Below are positions 24,739-32,993 of a DNA stretch of 64,000 nucleotides, piece by piece. The notes beneath the pieces are model-generated. The model did no database searches. It was given only the letters and a program-made list of their open reading frames with translations, and was not told the DNA's origin. The translations under genes and the position numbers were made by a program. Each line of letters begins with the position of its first letter. The stretch's first letter is position 1. Origin of the DNA: an uncultured Subdoligranulum sp. Its GTDB lineage: Bacteria > Bacillota > Clostridia > Oscillospirales > Ruminococcaceae. The stretch spans positions 8,914-72,913 of the forward strand of contig UQZO01000011.1 in NCBI GenBank assembly GCA_900545545.1. The letters are read 5' to 3'.

Positions 24739-24753
24739 TTAGAATAATTCTAA
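24739..24753. promoter_or_regulatory. PerR/Fur-type operator box
   Basis: Perfect 7-1-7 palindrome TTAGAAT-A-ATTCTAA, one base from the PerR box consensus in each half (TTATAAT-N-ATTATAA). It begins five bases after the -10 box, so bound repressor would cover the transcription start. Confidence 0.85.
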
Positions 24754-24770
24754 ATTTGGTGTTGAGAACT

Positions 24771-25136
24771 ATGTCAAAATATGGAAAGAAAATTCTGGAG
24801 ATCGTAAGTTCCTCCCGCAGCCATATGACGGCCGAGGAGATTTTTTTGGCACTGCGGCAAGCCTACCCCACGGTGGTGCTGGCTACGGTGTACAACAACC
24901 TCAACCGTCTGCTGCAGGAGGAGCTGATCCGCAAGATCTCGGTGGAAGGAATGCCCGACCGGTATGACCGCATCCAGCGCCATGACCACCTAGTGTGCAG
25001 GAAGTGCGGCAAACTGATGGACATTGATCTGGGCGACCTGACCAAACAGTTTGAGAAAAAGGCGGGAATCCCGATATTATCATATGACCTGAAATTGAAT
25101 GTTCTCTGTGAAGCCTGCCGGAAAAAAAGTACTTGA
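24771..25136 (+). CDS. perR: Fur family transcriptional regulator, PerR-like
   Basis: The 121-residue protein has an N-terminal winged helix (YPTVVLATVYNNLNRL recognition region) and a metal domain with PDRYDRIQRHDHLVC, where Asp and His residues form the regulatory metal site, plus two CxxC pairs (CRKC, CEAC) for structural zinc. PerR proteins sense peroxide by metal-catalysed His oxidation. A PerR-type box overlaps its own start site. The genes behind it encode a hydrogenase and rubrerythrin, fitting a peroxide response. A short ATG start with a weak ribosome site was chosen because it gives the family N-terminus MSKYGKKIL. Confidence 0.92.
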   Translation: MSKYGKKILEIVSSSRSHMTAEEIFLALRQAYPTVVLATVYNNLNRLLQEELIRKISVEGMPDRYDRIQRHDHLVCRKCGKLMDIDLGDLTKQFEKKAGIPILSYDLKLNVLCEACRKKST

Positions 25137-27219
25137 AAAGGATGTGACCCCACTGAACCATTTACCATTGTCAGTCCGAGTCGCCATTGAGGCGGACAAC
25201 CCCAGCATTGTTCGTTGGGAAGAAAAGTGTATCCGCTGCGGCATGTGCAAGGAAGCCTGCACCAACCTGATGGGGGTGCACGGCACCTACACGCTGGAGC
25301 AAACGGGCGGAAAAGCGCTGTGCATCTACTGCGGCCAGTGCGCCAACGTCTGCCCGGTGGACAGCATCACCGAGCGGGATGAAGCGCCCCAGGTGCAAAA
25401 GGCCATCGCCGACCCGGACAAGGTGGTGGTGGTCAGCACCTCCCCCGCCGTCCGTGCCGCCCTGGGCGAGGAGTTCGGCATGGAGCCGGGCGCCTTTGTA
25501 GAGGGCAAGATGGTTGCCCTGCTGCGGGCCCTGGGGGTCGATTACGTGCTGGACACCAACTTTGCCGCCGACCTGACCATTGTGGAGGAAGCCAGTGAAC
25601 TGATCCGCCGCATTACCGAGAAGGACCGTCCCCTGCCCCAGTTCACCAGCTGCTGCCCCGGGTGGGTCCATTTTGCGGAGATCTACGCCCCCGAACTGCT
25701 GCCGCACCTGTCCACCGCCAAAAGCCCCATCGGCATGCAGGGCCCCACGGTAAAAACCTACTTTGCCAAACAGATGGGGCTGGACCCCAGGCAAATCGTC
25801 CATGTAGCCCTGACCCCCTGCACCGCCAAAAAGTTTGAGATCCGGCGGGAGGAAATGCACGCCGCCGGCGATTACCACGGCGTGGAAGGGATGCGGGACA
25901 CCGATCAGGTGATCACCACCCGGGAACTGGCCCGCTGGGCCAAGACCGCCGGCATCGACTGGAACGCCCTGCCGGATTCCGCCTACGATTCCCTGATGGG
26001 CAAAGCTTCGGGCGCAGGCGTCATCTTTGGCAACACCGGCGGCGTGATGGAGGCGGCGCTGCGTACCGCCTACGCCTACCTCACCGGCCAGGATGCGCCC
26101 CAGACCCTGCTCCAGCTTGAACCCGCCCGGGGCTACGAAGGGGTGCGGGAAGCCCGGGTGGAAATCGGGGAACTGACGCTACAGGTGGCCGTAGTGTACG
26201 GCACCGCAAACGCCCGCACCTTCCTGCAGCGAATGAAGGAGAGCGGCAAACAGTACCACTTTGTGGAAGTCATGGCTTGCCCGGGCGGCTGCATCGGCGG
26301 CGGCGGACAGCCCAAAGACCTGATGAAAGACGCCGACGATACCCGCAAGCGCCGCATTGCCGCCCTGTACCGCCGGGATGAGGCCATGACACTGCGTACC
26401 AGCCACGAGAACCCCGAGATCAAGGAGGTTTACGAAGCTTTCTACGGCAAGCCCCTCAGCCCGCTGGCCGAGCAGATGCTTCACACCAGCTATCAGGACC
26501 GAAGCGACCTCCTGCATAAAGAAAACAAAACGACAACAAAAGGAGAAACAAAGATTATGAAAAAGTGGAAATGCAAAATCTGCGGTTACATTCACGAAGG
26601 CGACAGCGCCCCGGAGGCCTGCCCCATCTGCAAGCAGCCCGCTTCCGCCTTTGAGCTGATCGAGGAAGCCCCCGCCAAGAGCACCAACAAATACGCCGGC
26701 ACCCAGACCGAAAAGAATCTGGAAGCCGCTTTCGCCGGGGAGTCCCAGGCCCGAAACAAGTACACCTACTTCTCTTCCGTAGCCCAGAACGAAGGCTACG
26801 AGCAGATTGCCGCTCTGTTCCTGCAGACCGCCGAAAACGAAAAGGCTCACGCCAAGCTGTGGTTCGAGGAGCTGCACGGTGTAGGCACCACCGCCGAAAA
26901 CCTGCTCCACGCCGCCGAAGGCGAAAACTACGAGTGGACCGACATGTATGACAGCTTTGCCAAAACCGCTGAGGAGGAGGGCTTCCCGGAGCTGGCTGCC
27001 AAGTTCCGCCTGGTCGCCGCCATTGAGAAGCGCCACGAGGAGCGCTACCGCGCCCTGCTGCACAATGTGGAGACTGCCCAGGTCTTTGAAAAGAGCGAGG
27101 TCAAGGTTTGGGAGTGCCGCAACTGCGGCCACATCGTGGTAGGCACCGCCGCCCCGGAGGTCTGCCCCACCTGCAACTACGCCAAGAGCTTCTTTGAGAT
27201 CCATACCGACAACTACTGA
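25099..27219 (+). CDS. [FeFe]-hydrogenase fused in frame to a rubrerythrin with two rubredoxin-like domains
   Basis: One uninterrupted frame of up to 706 residues. Residues 44-85 hold two 4Fe-4S ferredoxin motifs (CIRCGMCKEAC, CIYCGQCANVC). The H-cluster motifs follow: TSCCPGW at 183, PCTAKKFE at 240, EVMACPGGCIGGGGQ at 390. From residue 487 comes a full rubrerythrin: rubredoxin-like CKICGYIHEG..CPIC, a diiron domain with ENEKAH and EKRHEER, and a second rubredoxin-like CRNCGHIVVG..CPTC. The frame overlaps the perR end by 38 bases; the real start may be the ATG at 25099 or GTG at 25144. Together the parts could couple H2 or ferredoxin electrons to peroxide reduction. Whether the fusion is made, or rubrerythrin starts separately, is open. 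Confidence 0.85.
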   Translation: MFSVKPAGKKVLEKDVTPLNHLPLSVRVAIEADNPSIVRWEEKCIRCGMCKEACTNLMGVHGTYTLEQTGGKALCIYCGQCANVCPVDSITERDEAPQVQKAIADPDKVVVVSTSPAVRAALGEEFGMEPGAFVEGKMVALLRALGVDYVLDTNFAADLTIVEEASELIRRITEKDRPLPQFTSCCPGWVHFAEIYAPELLPHLSTAKSPIGMQGPTVKTYFAKQMGLDPRQIVHVALTPCTAKKFEIRREEMHAAGDYHGVEGMRDTDQVITTRELARWAKTAGIDWNALPDSAYDSLMGKASGAGVIFGNTGGVMEAALRTAYAYLTGQDAPQTLLQLEPARGYEGVREARVEIGELTLQVAVVYGTANARTFLQRMKESGKQYHFVEVMACPGGCIGGGGQPKDLMKDADDTRKRRIAALYRRDEAMTLRTSHENPEIKEVYEAFYGKPLSPLAEQMLHTSYQDRSDLLHKENKTTTKGETKIMKKWKCKICGYIHEGDSAPEACPICKQPASAFELIEEAPAKSTNKYAGTQTEKNLEAAFAGESQARNKYTYFSSVAQNEGYEQIAALFLQTAENEKAHAKLWFEELHGVGTTAENLLHAAEGENYEWTDMYDSFAKTAEEEGFPELAAKFRLVAAIEKRHEERYRALLHNVETAQVFEKSEVKVWECRNCGHIVVGTAAPEVCPTCNYAKSFFEIHTDNY
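26539..26559 (+). promoter_or_regulatory. Internal ribosome site and start codon for free rubrerythrin
   Basis: AAAGGAG lies 11 bases before an in-frame ATG that opens MKKWKCKICGY, a normal rubrerythrin N-terminus. The 15 or so residues before it (HKENKTTTKGETKI) look like translated intergenic DNA. Free rubrerythrin of 220 residues may therefore be made in addition to the fusion. Confidence 0.7.
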
Positions 27220-27228
27220 TTCCAACGC

Positions 27229-27275
27229 AAAAAGGAGACAGGTCCTTCCAACCGGGAGGACCTGTCTCCTTTTTT
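27229..27275. terminator. Terminator of the perR-hydrogenase-rubrerythrin operon
   Basis: AAAAAGGAGACAGGTCC pairs perfectly with GGACCTGTCTCCTTTTT; it also faces the convergent esterase operon. Confidence 0.92.
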
Positions 27276-27349
27276 GTCTGGGGCATGTTTTACCATAACG
27301 GGTATTTTCGTGCGCGATATGCGCATGCTGCATCCGGACGGGAAGCTTT

Positions 27350-28456
27350 TTATCGGAACAGCAATTCCAGAAAATCCACAATGCATTGCCGCCACACATT
27401 CCAGGTATGGGCGCCGTCATATTGCTTTCTGACGCAGCGGATTCCATACTTTTCGCAGAGGGCATCATCTTTTTGGAAAGACGCCCAAAAGGGATCATTC
27501 CCACCCATGCCGCGGAAGAACAGGCGGGTCTGCTGGTTGAAGGCATCCGCCTGCTCGGCAAGATGCGCAAGATGGGCATTGTTTCCGTCAAAAATATTTC
27601 CCATAAAACCGCTGAACAGTCCGACCCAACCAAACAGGCCGATGTGGGTGAATACCGTCATGCTGGTCTGCAGTGACCCCATCGAAAGACCCGCAAGCGC
27701 ATGATTGTCCTTTCCGGGTTTGACACGATACCGTTTTTCCACAAGCGGCATAATGTCCCTGAGAAGTTCTTCGGTAAACCATTCCGGCCGGTGTGCAATG
27801 TCGCCGTTTTCTTTTTCTTCCCGCATCATGCCATCCGCCGTAACAATGAGCATCGGCCGGATTTTTTCTTCCCGAATGAGCTGATCGGCGATCTCGGCCA
27901 GTTTGCCCTGGTAGATCCACCCCAGCTCATTCTCACCGTACCCGTGCTGCAGGTACAGGACCGGGTAGCTTTCCGCCGTTTCGCCATAACCCGGCGGTGT
28001 ATAAATGTAGCAGCATTTTTCCTTTTTGCTGATATGAGCGGTATAGCGTTCCTGGCAGATTGTACCGCGAACCGCGGCGGGTTCCCCGTGTGTTTCGTCC
28101 CAGGCAATATCCAGATAGTTGATCGGGTGATTGTCGCCAAATCCGATGGGAAGGTAACTGGAGAGTACCGGGTTGCCGTCCAGCAGGATTCTGACATAGC
28201 AGAATTCTTCCAGCCCCTTCAACGGCAGCTGCCAGAACCCGTCGGCCTCTTTCGTGAAGGACAGGACTTTTTCCTCACCCACCACTTCCAGCTGCACGCG
28301 CTGCGCGTGCGGATAGCGCAGCCGGAGGAAGGCACCGTTTTCCGTGCGGAAAACGCCTTCCTGTTCACCGGCAGAGGCGGTCATTCGGTCAAAGTCCATA
28401 TTCAGGGGCGATCTTCGGCTCAACGCCTGGATGGATTCATTCAGTATGCTTTTCAT
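27350..28456 (-). CDS. Esterase family protein with N-terminal E-set domain (feruloyl/acetylxylan esterase-like)
   Basis: The 368-residue protein has an N-terminal beta-sandwich of about 120 residues (FRTENGAFLRLRYPHAQRVQLEV) like the CBM48/E-set modules of enterochelin-esterase-type and CE1 feruloyl esterases, then an alpha/beta-hydrolase with YPVLYLQHGYGENELGW, the nucleophile elbow AGLSMGS, and the catalytic His in DGAHTWNVW. No signal peptide, so it would act inside the cell on imported oligosaccharides. Its ATG overlaps the stop of the next gene upstream by four bases (translational coupling). A role in releasing acetyl or feruloyl groups is inferred from family and context. Confidence 0.87.
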   Translation of the reverse strand: MKSILNESIQALSRRSPLNMDFDRMTASAGEQEGVFRTENGAFLRLRYPHAQRVQLEVVGEEKVLSFTKEADGFWQLPLKGLEEFCYVRILLDGNPVLSSYLPIGFGDNHPINYLDIAWDETHGEPAAVRGTICQERYTAHISKKEKCCYIYTPPGYGETAESYPVLYLQHGYGENELGWIYQGKLAEIADQLIREEKIRPMLIVTADGMMREEKENGDIAHRPEWFTEELLRDIMPLVEKRYRVKPGKDNHALAGLSMGSLQTSMTVFTHIGLFGWVGLFSGFMGNIFDGNNAHLAHLAEQADAFNQQTRLFFRGMGGNDPFWASFQKDDALCEKYGIRCVRKQYDGAHTWNVWRQCIVDFLELLFR

Positions 28457-29250
28457 CGTTGTTCCTCCACTGCCCAGTGAACGGCCTTTGCCAGGTACTC
28501 ATTCCAGAATTTCCAGTCATGGATGCCCGGGCTTTCTTCATAGTGCACCGCCACGTTCTGCTGTTTGAGGAAATCGCGGAAGGCCCGGTTTTGCTGCAAA
28601 AGGAAATCTTCCGTACCGCAGGCCATATAGATTTCCGGCAGCGTTGCACCGCTCTTCTGCAGTTCCTTTACCAGATACTCCGGATTGTTGACGCTTTCCT
28701 CCAACGCATCCAGCGGGCCGAACACCGAACGGAAATAGTCATAATCCGCCATATCATTCTGGAAGCCGGGTTTCTGGTTTTCGATATCGTGCACGATCAA
28801 CGCCGAGGACAGCGCCAGGATCTTGCCAAAAGTGCCCGGGTAGCGCAATCCTGTGTGGATGGCGCCGAACCCGCCCATCGAGACACCGCCGATCCAGGTA
28901 TCTTCCCGCCGGGTGCTGAGCCGGTAGGTTTTTCCGATGTAGTCCACAATTTCTTTGCCGGCAAAGTCCTCGTAGGCTCTTCCGGTGCCCTTCTGGTTCA
29001 GGTAAAAGCTGTTTTCTCCGGAAAGCATGACAACGGCCACATTGTTCTGCAGCGCAATTTCATGGATCAGGCTCCCGGTAATCCAGTCCAGTGAGCTGCC
29101 GGAATATCCGATGAGCAGATACAGTACTTTGGGCGGCCGGTTATAATGCTCGGTCTTCATTTCCGGCGCCGTATCGTTGGGAATATACATGTGGTAGGTA
29201 ACCGAACGTTTCAATGCATCCGAAAGATACATGCCTTGTATTACAGACAT
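28453..29250 (-). CDS. Alpha/beta-hydrolase esterase (esterase D / acetylesterase-like)
   Basis: This 265-residue protein shows VLYLLIGYSGSSLDWI (oxyanion region), the nucleophile elbow GGVSMGGFGA, the acid in ACGTEDFLL and the catalytic His in PGIHDWKFW. It is a single-domain esterase without signal peptide. It lies in the middle of a three-esterase operon: 18 bases after the SGNH gene and overlapping the next esterase by four bases. AGGAGGAAAAGG precedes its ATG. Substrates are probably acyl groups on sugars, as for its neighbours. Confidence 0.85.
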   Translation of the reverse strand: MSVIQGMYLSDALKRSVTYHMYIPNDTAPEMKTEHYNRPPKVLYLLIGYSGSSLDWITGSLIHEIALQNNVAVVMLSGENSFYLNQKGTGRAYEDFAGKEIVDYIGKTYRLSTRREDTWIGGVSMGGFGAIHTGLRYPGTFGKILALSSALIVHDIENQKPGFQNDMADYDYFRSVFGPLDALEESVNNPEYLVKELQKSGATLPEIYMACGTEDFLLQQNRAFRDFLKQQNVAVHYEESPGIHDWKFWNEYLAKAVHWAVEEQR

Positions 29251-29268
29251 TCCTTTTCCTCCTGTTTG

Positions 29269-30465
29269 TCAGAGTATCGCCTTTTCTTGCATCAGCCGGA
29301 ACGCCGTCTCGGCCATGAGCTCTCCGCCCCGGGTGTTGGGATGGAGGCCATCGCCAATATGAATGCCGTCTTTCATGCGGTCGGGCTGTTCCGGGTTGGC
29401 GGCGGCCCGGTCGTAATCCAGCACACCGTCTGCCTTTGCGGTTTGGCGGATCCAGCTGTTCAACGCGGTCCGGATGCGGTCGCCCTCTTCGATCCAGGAG
29501 GTGTATTCCTCGTTCCAAAACGGCATGACGGTGCCCACAAAGATGGGCCGCTCATGGCGGTGGGCTTCATCGATCATGTGGGAAATTCCCTGGATGAGTT
29601 CCTGTGCCGAAACGATTTCGTTTGGATGCTGGAATACATAAGGATGCATAATATCATTGACACCTTCCAGCAGCAGGATCAGGTCCGGAGCGTCTTCGCC
29701 GAACACATCCTCCTCAAACCGGGATACGCCGGCCGGGCCAAAGCAGGACCCTTCCCCCACCAGCGCAGGGGCATGGCTGGCATCGTGCAGAATGCGGTTG
29801 CCGCCGATGCCATAGTTCACAACAGACACGCGGCCCGGCATTTCCTGAAGGATTCTGTTCATCAGCGCATCCGAGAAGTAGGACATGTGGGTGATGGAAT
29901 CGCCAAACAGGGCAATCGTCTTGACCTGCTCCTCCGTATACAGAAGAATCTCGGTTACGCCGGCAATGATATCCGCCTTGTTCACATCCGCATCCACGTA
30001 GGGATAGATCTCACGGCTTTCTTTCCATCCATCCGTTCCCGTTTCCAGCCGGTAGCCGCCCGGATAATACTGTGTACGGGTCGTCTGTGTGGACCAAACC
30101 GAGGCGCTGCACTGTATGACCTGACGCTCCTTGAGATAGAGGAACAGCAGGATGTCCTCGCCTGCCCGGACGTTCCATTCCACAGCATCGCTGTAGAATT
30201 CCTCCCCGGGTGCCAGAACGATGGTTTCCTTACCGTCTTTGGTGATGATGCAACAATCCCGCATCTGCCCGGCGGCATCCTTTCTGGCTACGGTCACCTT
30301 CTCGATGGCAAGGGGCACACGCCCGTATTTGTTGGAAAATTTAAGTTTCAGCTTTTCGCCGTTCAAATTATTGCGAAACACCGTTCTTTGGGTAAGGTTT
30401 TCCACTTCACCCAGGTCCGCATTGTAATTGACCGGCAGATATTTCCATGTTGCTTTCCATTTCAT
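29269..30465 (-). CDS. SGNH/GDSL hydrolase (carbohydrate esterase-like)
   Basis: The 398-residue protein has an N-terminal beta-rich domain of about 170 residues and a C-terminal SGNH hydrolase with all four blocks: IALFGDSIT (Ser), NYGIGGNR (Gly), LLEGVNDIM (Asn) and GDGLHPNTRGG (Asp/His). This layout is common in acetylxylan esterases that act on oligosaccharides. No export signal is seen. GGAGG lies nine bases before the chosen third in-frame ATG; the longer frame runs into the AraC promoter. It is the first gene of the esterase operon and is divergent from the truncated araC gene. Confidence 0.88.
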   Translation of the reverse strand: MKWKATWKYLPVNYNADLGEVENLTQRTVFRNNLNGEKLKLKFSNKYGRVPLAIEKVTVARKDAAGQMRDCCIITKDGKETIVLAPGEEFYSDAVEWNVRAGEDILLFLYLKERQVIQCSASVWSTQTTRTQYYPGGYRLETGTDGWKESREIYPYVDADVNKADIIAGVTEILLYTEEQVKTIALFGDSITHMSYFSDALMNRILQEMPGRVSVVNYGIGGNRILHDASHAPALVGEGSCFGPAGVSRFEEDVFGEDAPDLILLLEGVNDIMHPYVFQHPNEIVSAQELIQGISHMIDEAHRHERPIFVGTVMPFWNEEYTSWIEEGDRIRTALNSWIRQTAKADGVLDYDRAAANPEQPDRMKDGIHIGDGLHPNTRGGELMAETAFRLMQEKAIL

Positions 30466-30484
30466 TTTCAGCATCCTCCCTGGT

Positions 30485-30513
30485 TTGCATTTACTGCATT
30501 CAGATGTTATAAT
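30485..30513 (+). promoter_or_regulatory. Promoter of the truncated araC gene
   Basis: TTGCAT, a 17-base spacer and a perfect TATAAT, 25 bases before the start codon. Confidence 0.75.
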
Positions 30514-30538
30514 TTTTTTGGCAGGAGGCGAGAAGAGC

Positions 30539-31180
30539 ATGTTATATGAAGCATTCAACGACACTTTTGAGAATGTCCCGGTGAAAGTCTACCGGCACGA
30601 TCTGACCGGAAAGTATATTTGGGCCCCTATGCACTGGCACCGGAGCTTAGAGCTTTTCGTCTCCTTTGAAGGGCGAAACTACCTGAATATCGGCCGTGAT
30701 GATTTTGTTTTTACCGATACGGACTGGACCATCATCAACAGCAGCGAGCTGCATTCTGCGCGGTATTACTCTTCTACGGATCGTTTCAAAGGAATCTCCA
30801 TCATCATTTCGCTTCCTTTTATTGAAAAATGGATCGGCAAGAATGTGTACTTTTATAATCCGTCCGATCCCGTTGTCACCCAAAAAATCCACACTGCCGC
30901 AATGGCAGTCTATCAGCTCGACGAATCCGCAGAGTATTACTCCCTGAAACTCATGAAATACAGTATGGAACTTATAACCCTGCTGGCAGAATACTGTATC
31001 AAAAAAGATGTGGTGTACAAAATCCCGTTCAACAAGGCGCAGTCTAAAGGAACCGCCTTTTTAAATTATATCGAGGGAAACTACGCCCGCGAACTGTCTC
31101 TGAATGAAATCGCGGAGCATTTTCAGTACACACCCAGCTCTTTTTCCAGATTTTTCAAGGAAACGGTGGGGGTAAACTAA
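30539..31180 (+). pseudogene. AraC family regulator, 3' truncated
   Basis: The frame encodes 213 residues: an N-terminal cupin sensor (MHWHRSLELFVSFEGRNYLNI, SSELHSARYY) and the beginning of the AraC helix-turn-helix (FLNYIEGNYARELSLNEIAEHFQYTPSSFSRFFKETVGVN). The protein stops inside the DNA-binding domain: the second helix-turn-helix of about 60 residues is missing. Promoter and AGGAGG are intact. The break coincides with the end of a convergent truncated lipoprotein gene, so a deletion probably fused the two 3' ends. It once probably controlled the divergent esterase operon and the sugar transporter; DNA binding is now doubtful. Confidence 0.85.
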
Positions 31181-31467
31181 AGCGACATCCACTTCTGCAG
31201 CTGATCGTCGCCCGCCGCAATGTACTCCACGGTAATGCCGGGGTTTGCTTCCTCGAATTTGCTGATGGCGTTCTGGAACATCTCGTCCTTACCGGTCTCG
31301 GTGGTGTAGAACGAAATTTCTACCGGCTCGCTCGCGGAAGTGCTGCTTTCCCCCGTAGCAGATCCGGAAGCCGTGCCGGAGGAAGAAGTTCCCTCTGCGC
31401 CGCCACATCCGGCAAGAAGCCCCGTTGCCATGGATGCTGCAAGCAGCATGCTTACCATTTTTTTCAT
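31177..31467 (-). pseudogene. ABC sugar-binding lipoprotein, 3' truncated
   Basis: Ninety-six residues: signal peptide with lipobox LLAGC, a Ser/Gly/Thr linker, then the typical start of a family 1 solute-binding protein (VEISFYTTETGKDEMFQNAISKFEEANPGITVEYI, QLQKWMSL). The normal protein would go on for about 330 residues, but a stop appears at the exact base where the convergent AraC gene ends. AAGGAGG and a normal ATG are intact. The permease genes expected downstream are absent, so the transporter was lost. Confidence 0.87.
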
Positions 31468-31966
31468 GTTGGTAACCTCCTTGGTGCTTTTTATGTTATC
31501 TTCATTATAATCACGAACAATTTCCATTACTTCCCCATATTTTCCCTGTTTATGGTCAATTATTTACTTTTTACAGTTAATCACCTTTTCCCGCTGGCGT
31601 TTTGTGCACTTTGCTACATAAAACTCTGTGAAAAGTGGAGAAAAAACGGTTCAGTAGTTTTTTACCAATCATATTGAACATGATATATAAACGGCAAATA
31701 CTTCATAAGAATTCATCTGTTTCCTGTGCAACGCCGCGCCTGCATTGTAGGGTATCCCCATCGGTCTTTCCCATTGCTGCAAAGAAAAACATTTTACGTT
31801 GTAACGGAAAATCAAAAAATAAATTCCTGCATTTTTATCGCATCTCAAAACAAGAAAAGCCACTGCCTTTTAGACGGGTCTTGGTGGAATGTCTTAACAA
31901 AAAAGATATTCTGAGAAAATCAGGTAGATCCAACAGCTGCTGCAAAGTGATAGAATGCCCCCGTTC
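31468..31966. other. AT-rich intergenic region
   Basis: About 500 bases of clearly lower GC than the flanks, with repeat copy A in its second half. Short open frames inside it have no ribosome sites and are not called. Confidence 0.6.
31750..31925 (+). repeat. Dispersed repeat, copy A
   Basis: Shares with copy C the order GGTCTTTC, GCAAAGAAAAA, TGCATTTTT.TCGCATCTC, AACAAGAAAAG, GGGTCTTGGTGG and TTAACAAAAAAGATAT. CAAGA and TCTTG can pair around the variable centre. Confidence 0.75.
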
Positions 31967-32635
31967 TCAGAACGCGAGGCTGACGGCGATCAGAAACATG
32001 GCATAGTAGTAGGTCAAAAGATTGGCGACGTGTACGGCAGGATGCTTTGCATGGTAAAAATACAGGAACAGGATCAGCAGATCCGAAATCCAAAACAGCA
32101 CCGCCCCGGCCAGCACCAGAAAGCACCAGGGCTGGGCGATGCCAAAAGCTAGCTGCACCCCCTTGCCCAGCAGCGCCGAGACGAAGGCTGCGTAAAGCAC
32201 CACCCAGGGGCGCATCCGTCCGGTCTGCATGCCTGGCATGCCCGACAGCACCACCGTGCCGCCGGCCCCTAACGCCGCGGCCAGCGGCACCGGCCAGCCC
32301 ATGGGCTGCAATCGGCACAAGCCCCACACAAGCAGGGCGTGTCCGGCCAGAAAGGCTCCCAGTCCAGCCAGAAACAGGCCCGGACGGCGCAGGTGGTTGT
32401 AGAGCGCCAGCACCACATCCCCTACCACACAGCACAGCAGCGCCGGCAGTAACCGCCAAAACGCTTCGGGACGGCTGCCCATGGCAGCGCACACCGCCGC
32501 CACAGCCACAAAGCAGAGGCTGCACAGCGTTTTTTCGGGCAGATACCCCCGACCCGGCAGGCGCACCCGCCGCACCAGCAGACAAAGGGCGGCGGTGTAA
32601 GCCACTCCCATTCCGACGATATATGGTATGCTCAC
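31967..32635 (-). CDS. YhhN family membrane protein (lysoplasmalogenase-like)
   Basis: The 222-residue protein has about eight membrane helices and the YhhN family landmarks: GDVVLALYNH with a conserved Asp, FLAGHALLVWGL and a C-terminal FWISDLLILFLYFYH. Family members in animals (TMEM86) hydrolyse lysoplasmalogen; bacterial roles are little known, but plasmalogens occur in anaerobic clostridia. A GTG start follows GGGAGG by eight bases, and a consensus promoter lies upstream. It is a single-gene unit between AT-rich repeats. Confidence 0.85.
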   Translation of the reverse strand: MSIPYIVGMGVAYTAALCLLVRRVRLPGRGYLPEKTLCSLCFVAVAAVCAAMGSRPEAFWRLLPALLCCVVGDVVLALYNHLRRPGLFLAGLGAFLAGHALLVWGLCRLQPMGWPVPLAAALGAGGTVVLSGMPGMQTGRMRPWVVLYAAFVSALLGKGVQLAFGIAQPWCFLVLAGAVLFWISDLLILFLYFYHAKHPAVHVANLLTYYYAMFLIAVSLAF

Positions 32636-32667
32636 AAGCCGCGCCTCCCTTGCATTGTTTCACTTTC

Positions 32668-32696
32668 AGTATAGACAAAAAACGCCTGGCCGTCAA
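32668..32696 (-). promoter_or_regulatory. Promoter of the YhhN gene
   Basis: On the minus strand TTGACG, a 17-base spacer and TATACT, 33 bases before the start codon. Confidence 0.8.
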
Positions 32697-32849
32697 TTTG
32701 TGCCCTGCCCAAAAATCCAGCAGAGCCTGTGAATAAGCTGCCTATATTTTGCCACGCCAGCAGCTGATTTTTCCGTTCCTGATAAGCCGTATCTCCTTCA
32801 GACTCATAATAGGAAGTTCAGATTTTCTCAACCGTCCATCCTGCGGCAG

Positions 32850-32885
32850 GTGTTAACAAAAAAGATATTTTAGGAGATTTTTCTC
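32850..32885 (+). repeat. Dispersed repeat, short copy B
   Basis: Only the terminal part is present: GTGTTAACAAAAAAGATAT followed by TTTAGGAGA, matching the end of copies A and C. Confidence 0.65.
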
Positions 32886-32934
32886 TTTTTCCGGGAGATT
32901 TCGCCGCAAAAAGTGGCCCGCAACGGAACATTGC

Positions 32935-32963
32935 GTGACAAATACGCCCTCTCCTGATATGAT
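32935..32963 (+). promoter_or_regulatory. Promoter of the XRE regulator gene
   Basis: GTGACA, a 17-base spacer and an extended -10 (TGATATGAT), 31 bases before the start codon. Confidence 0.7.
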
Positions 32964-32993
32964 GAAATCAGAAAATACGTGAGGTGAAGCAGT

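Noticed and set aside
25144..25146. GTG as the definite start of the hydrogenase
   Set aside because: AAGGA lies only one base before it, and the ATG at 25099 is also weakly supported; the start was left open.
31669..31863. Small frames inside repeat copies A and C that give similar peptides
   Set aside because: The similarity follows from the DNA repeat; one copy has a stop and neither has a ribosome site.
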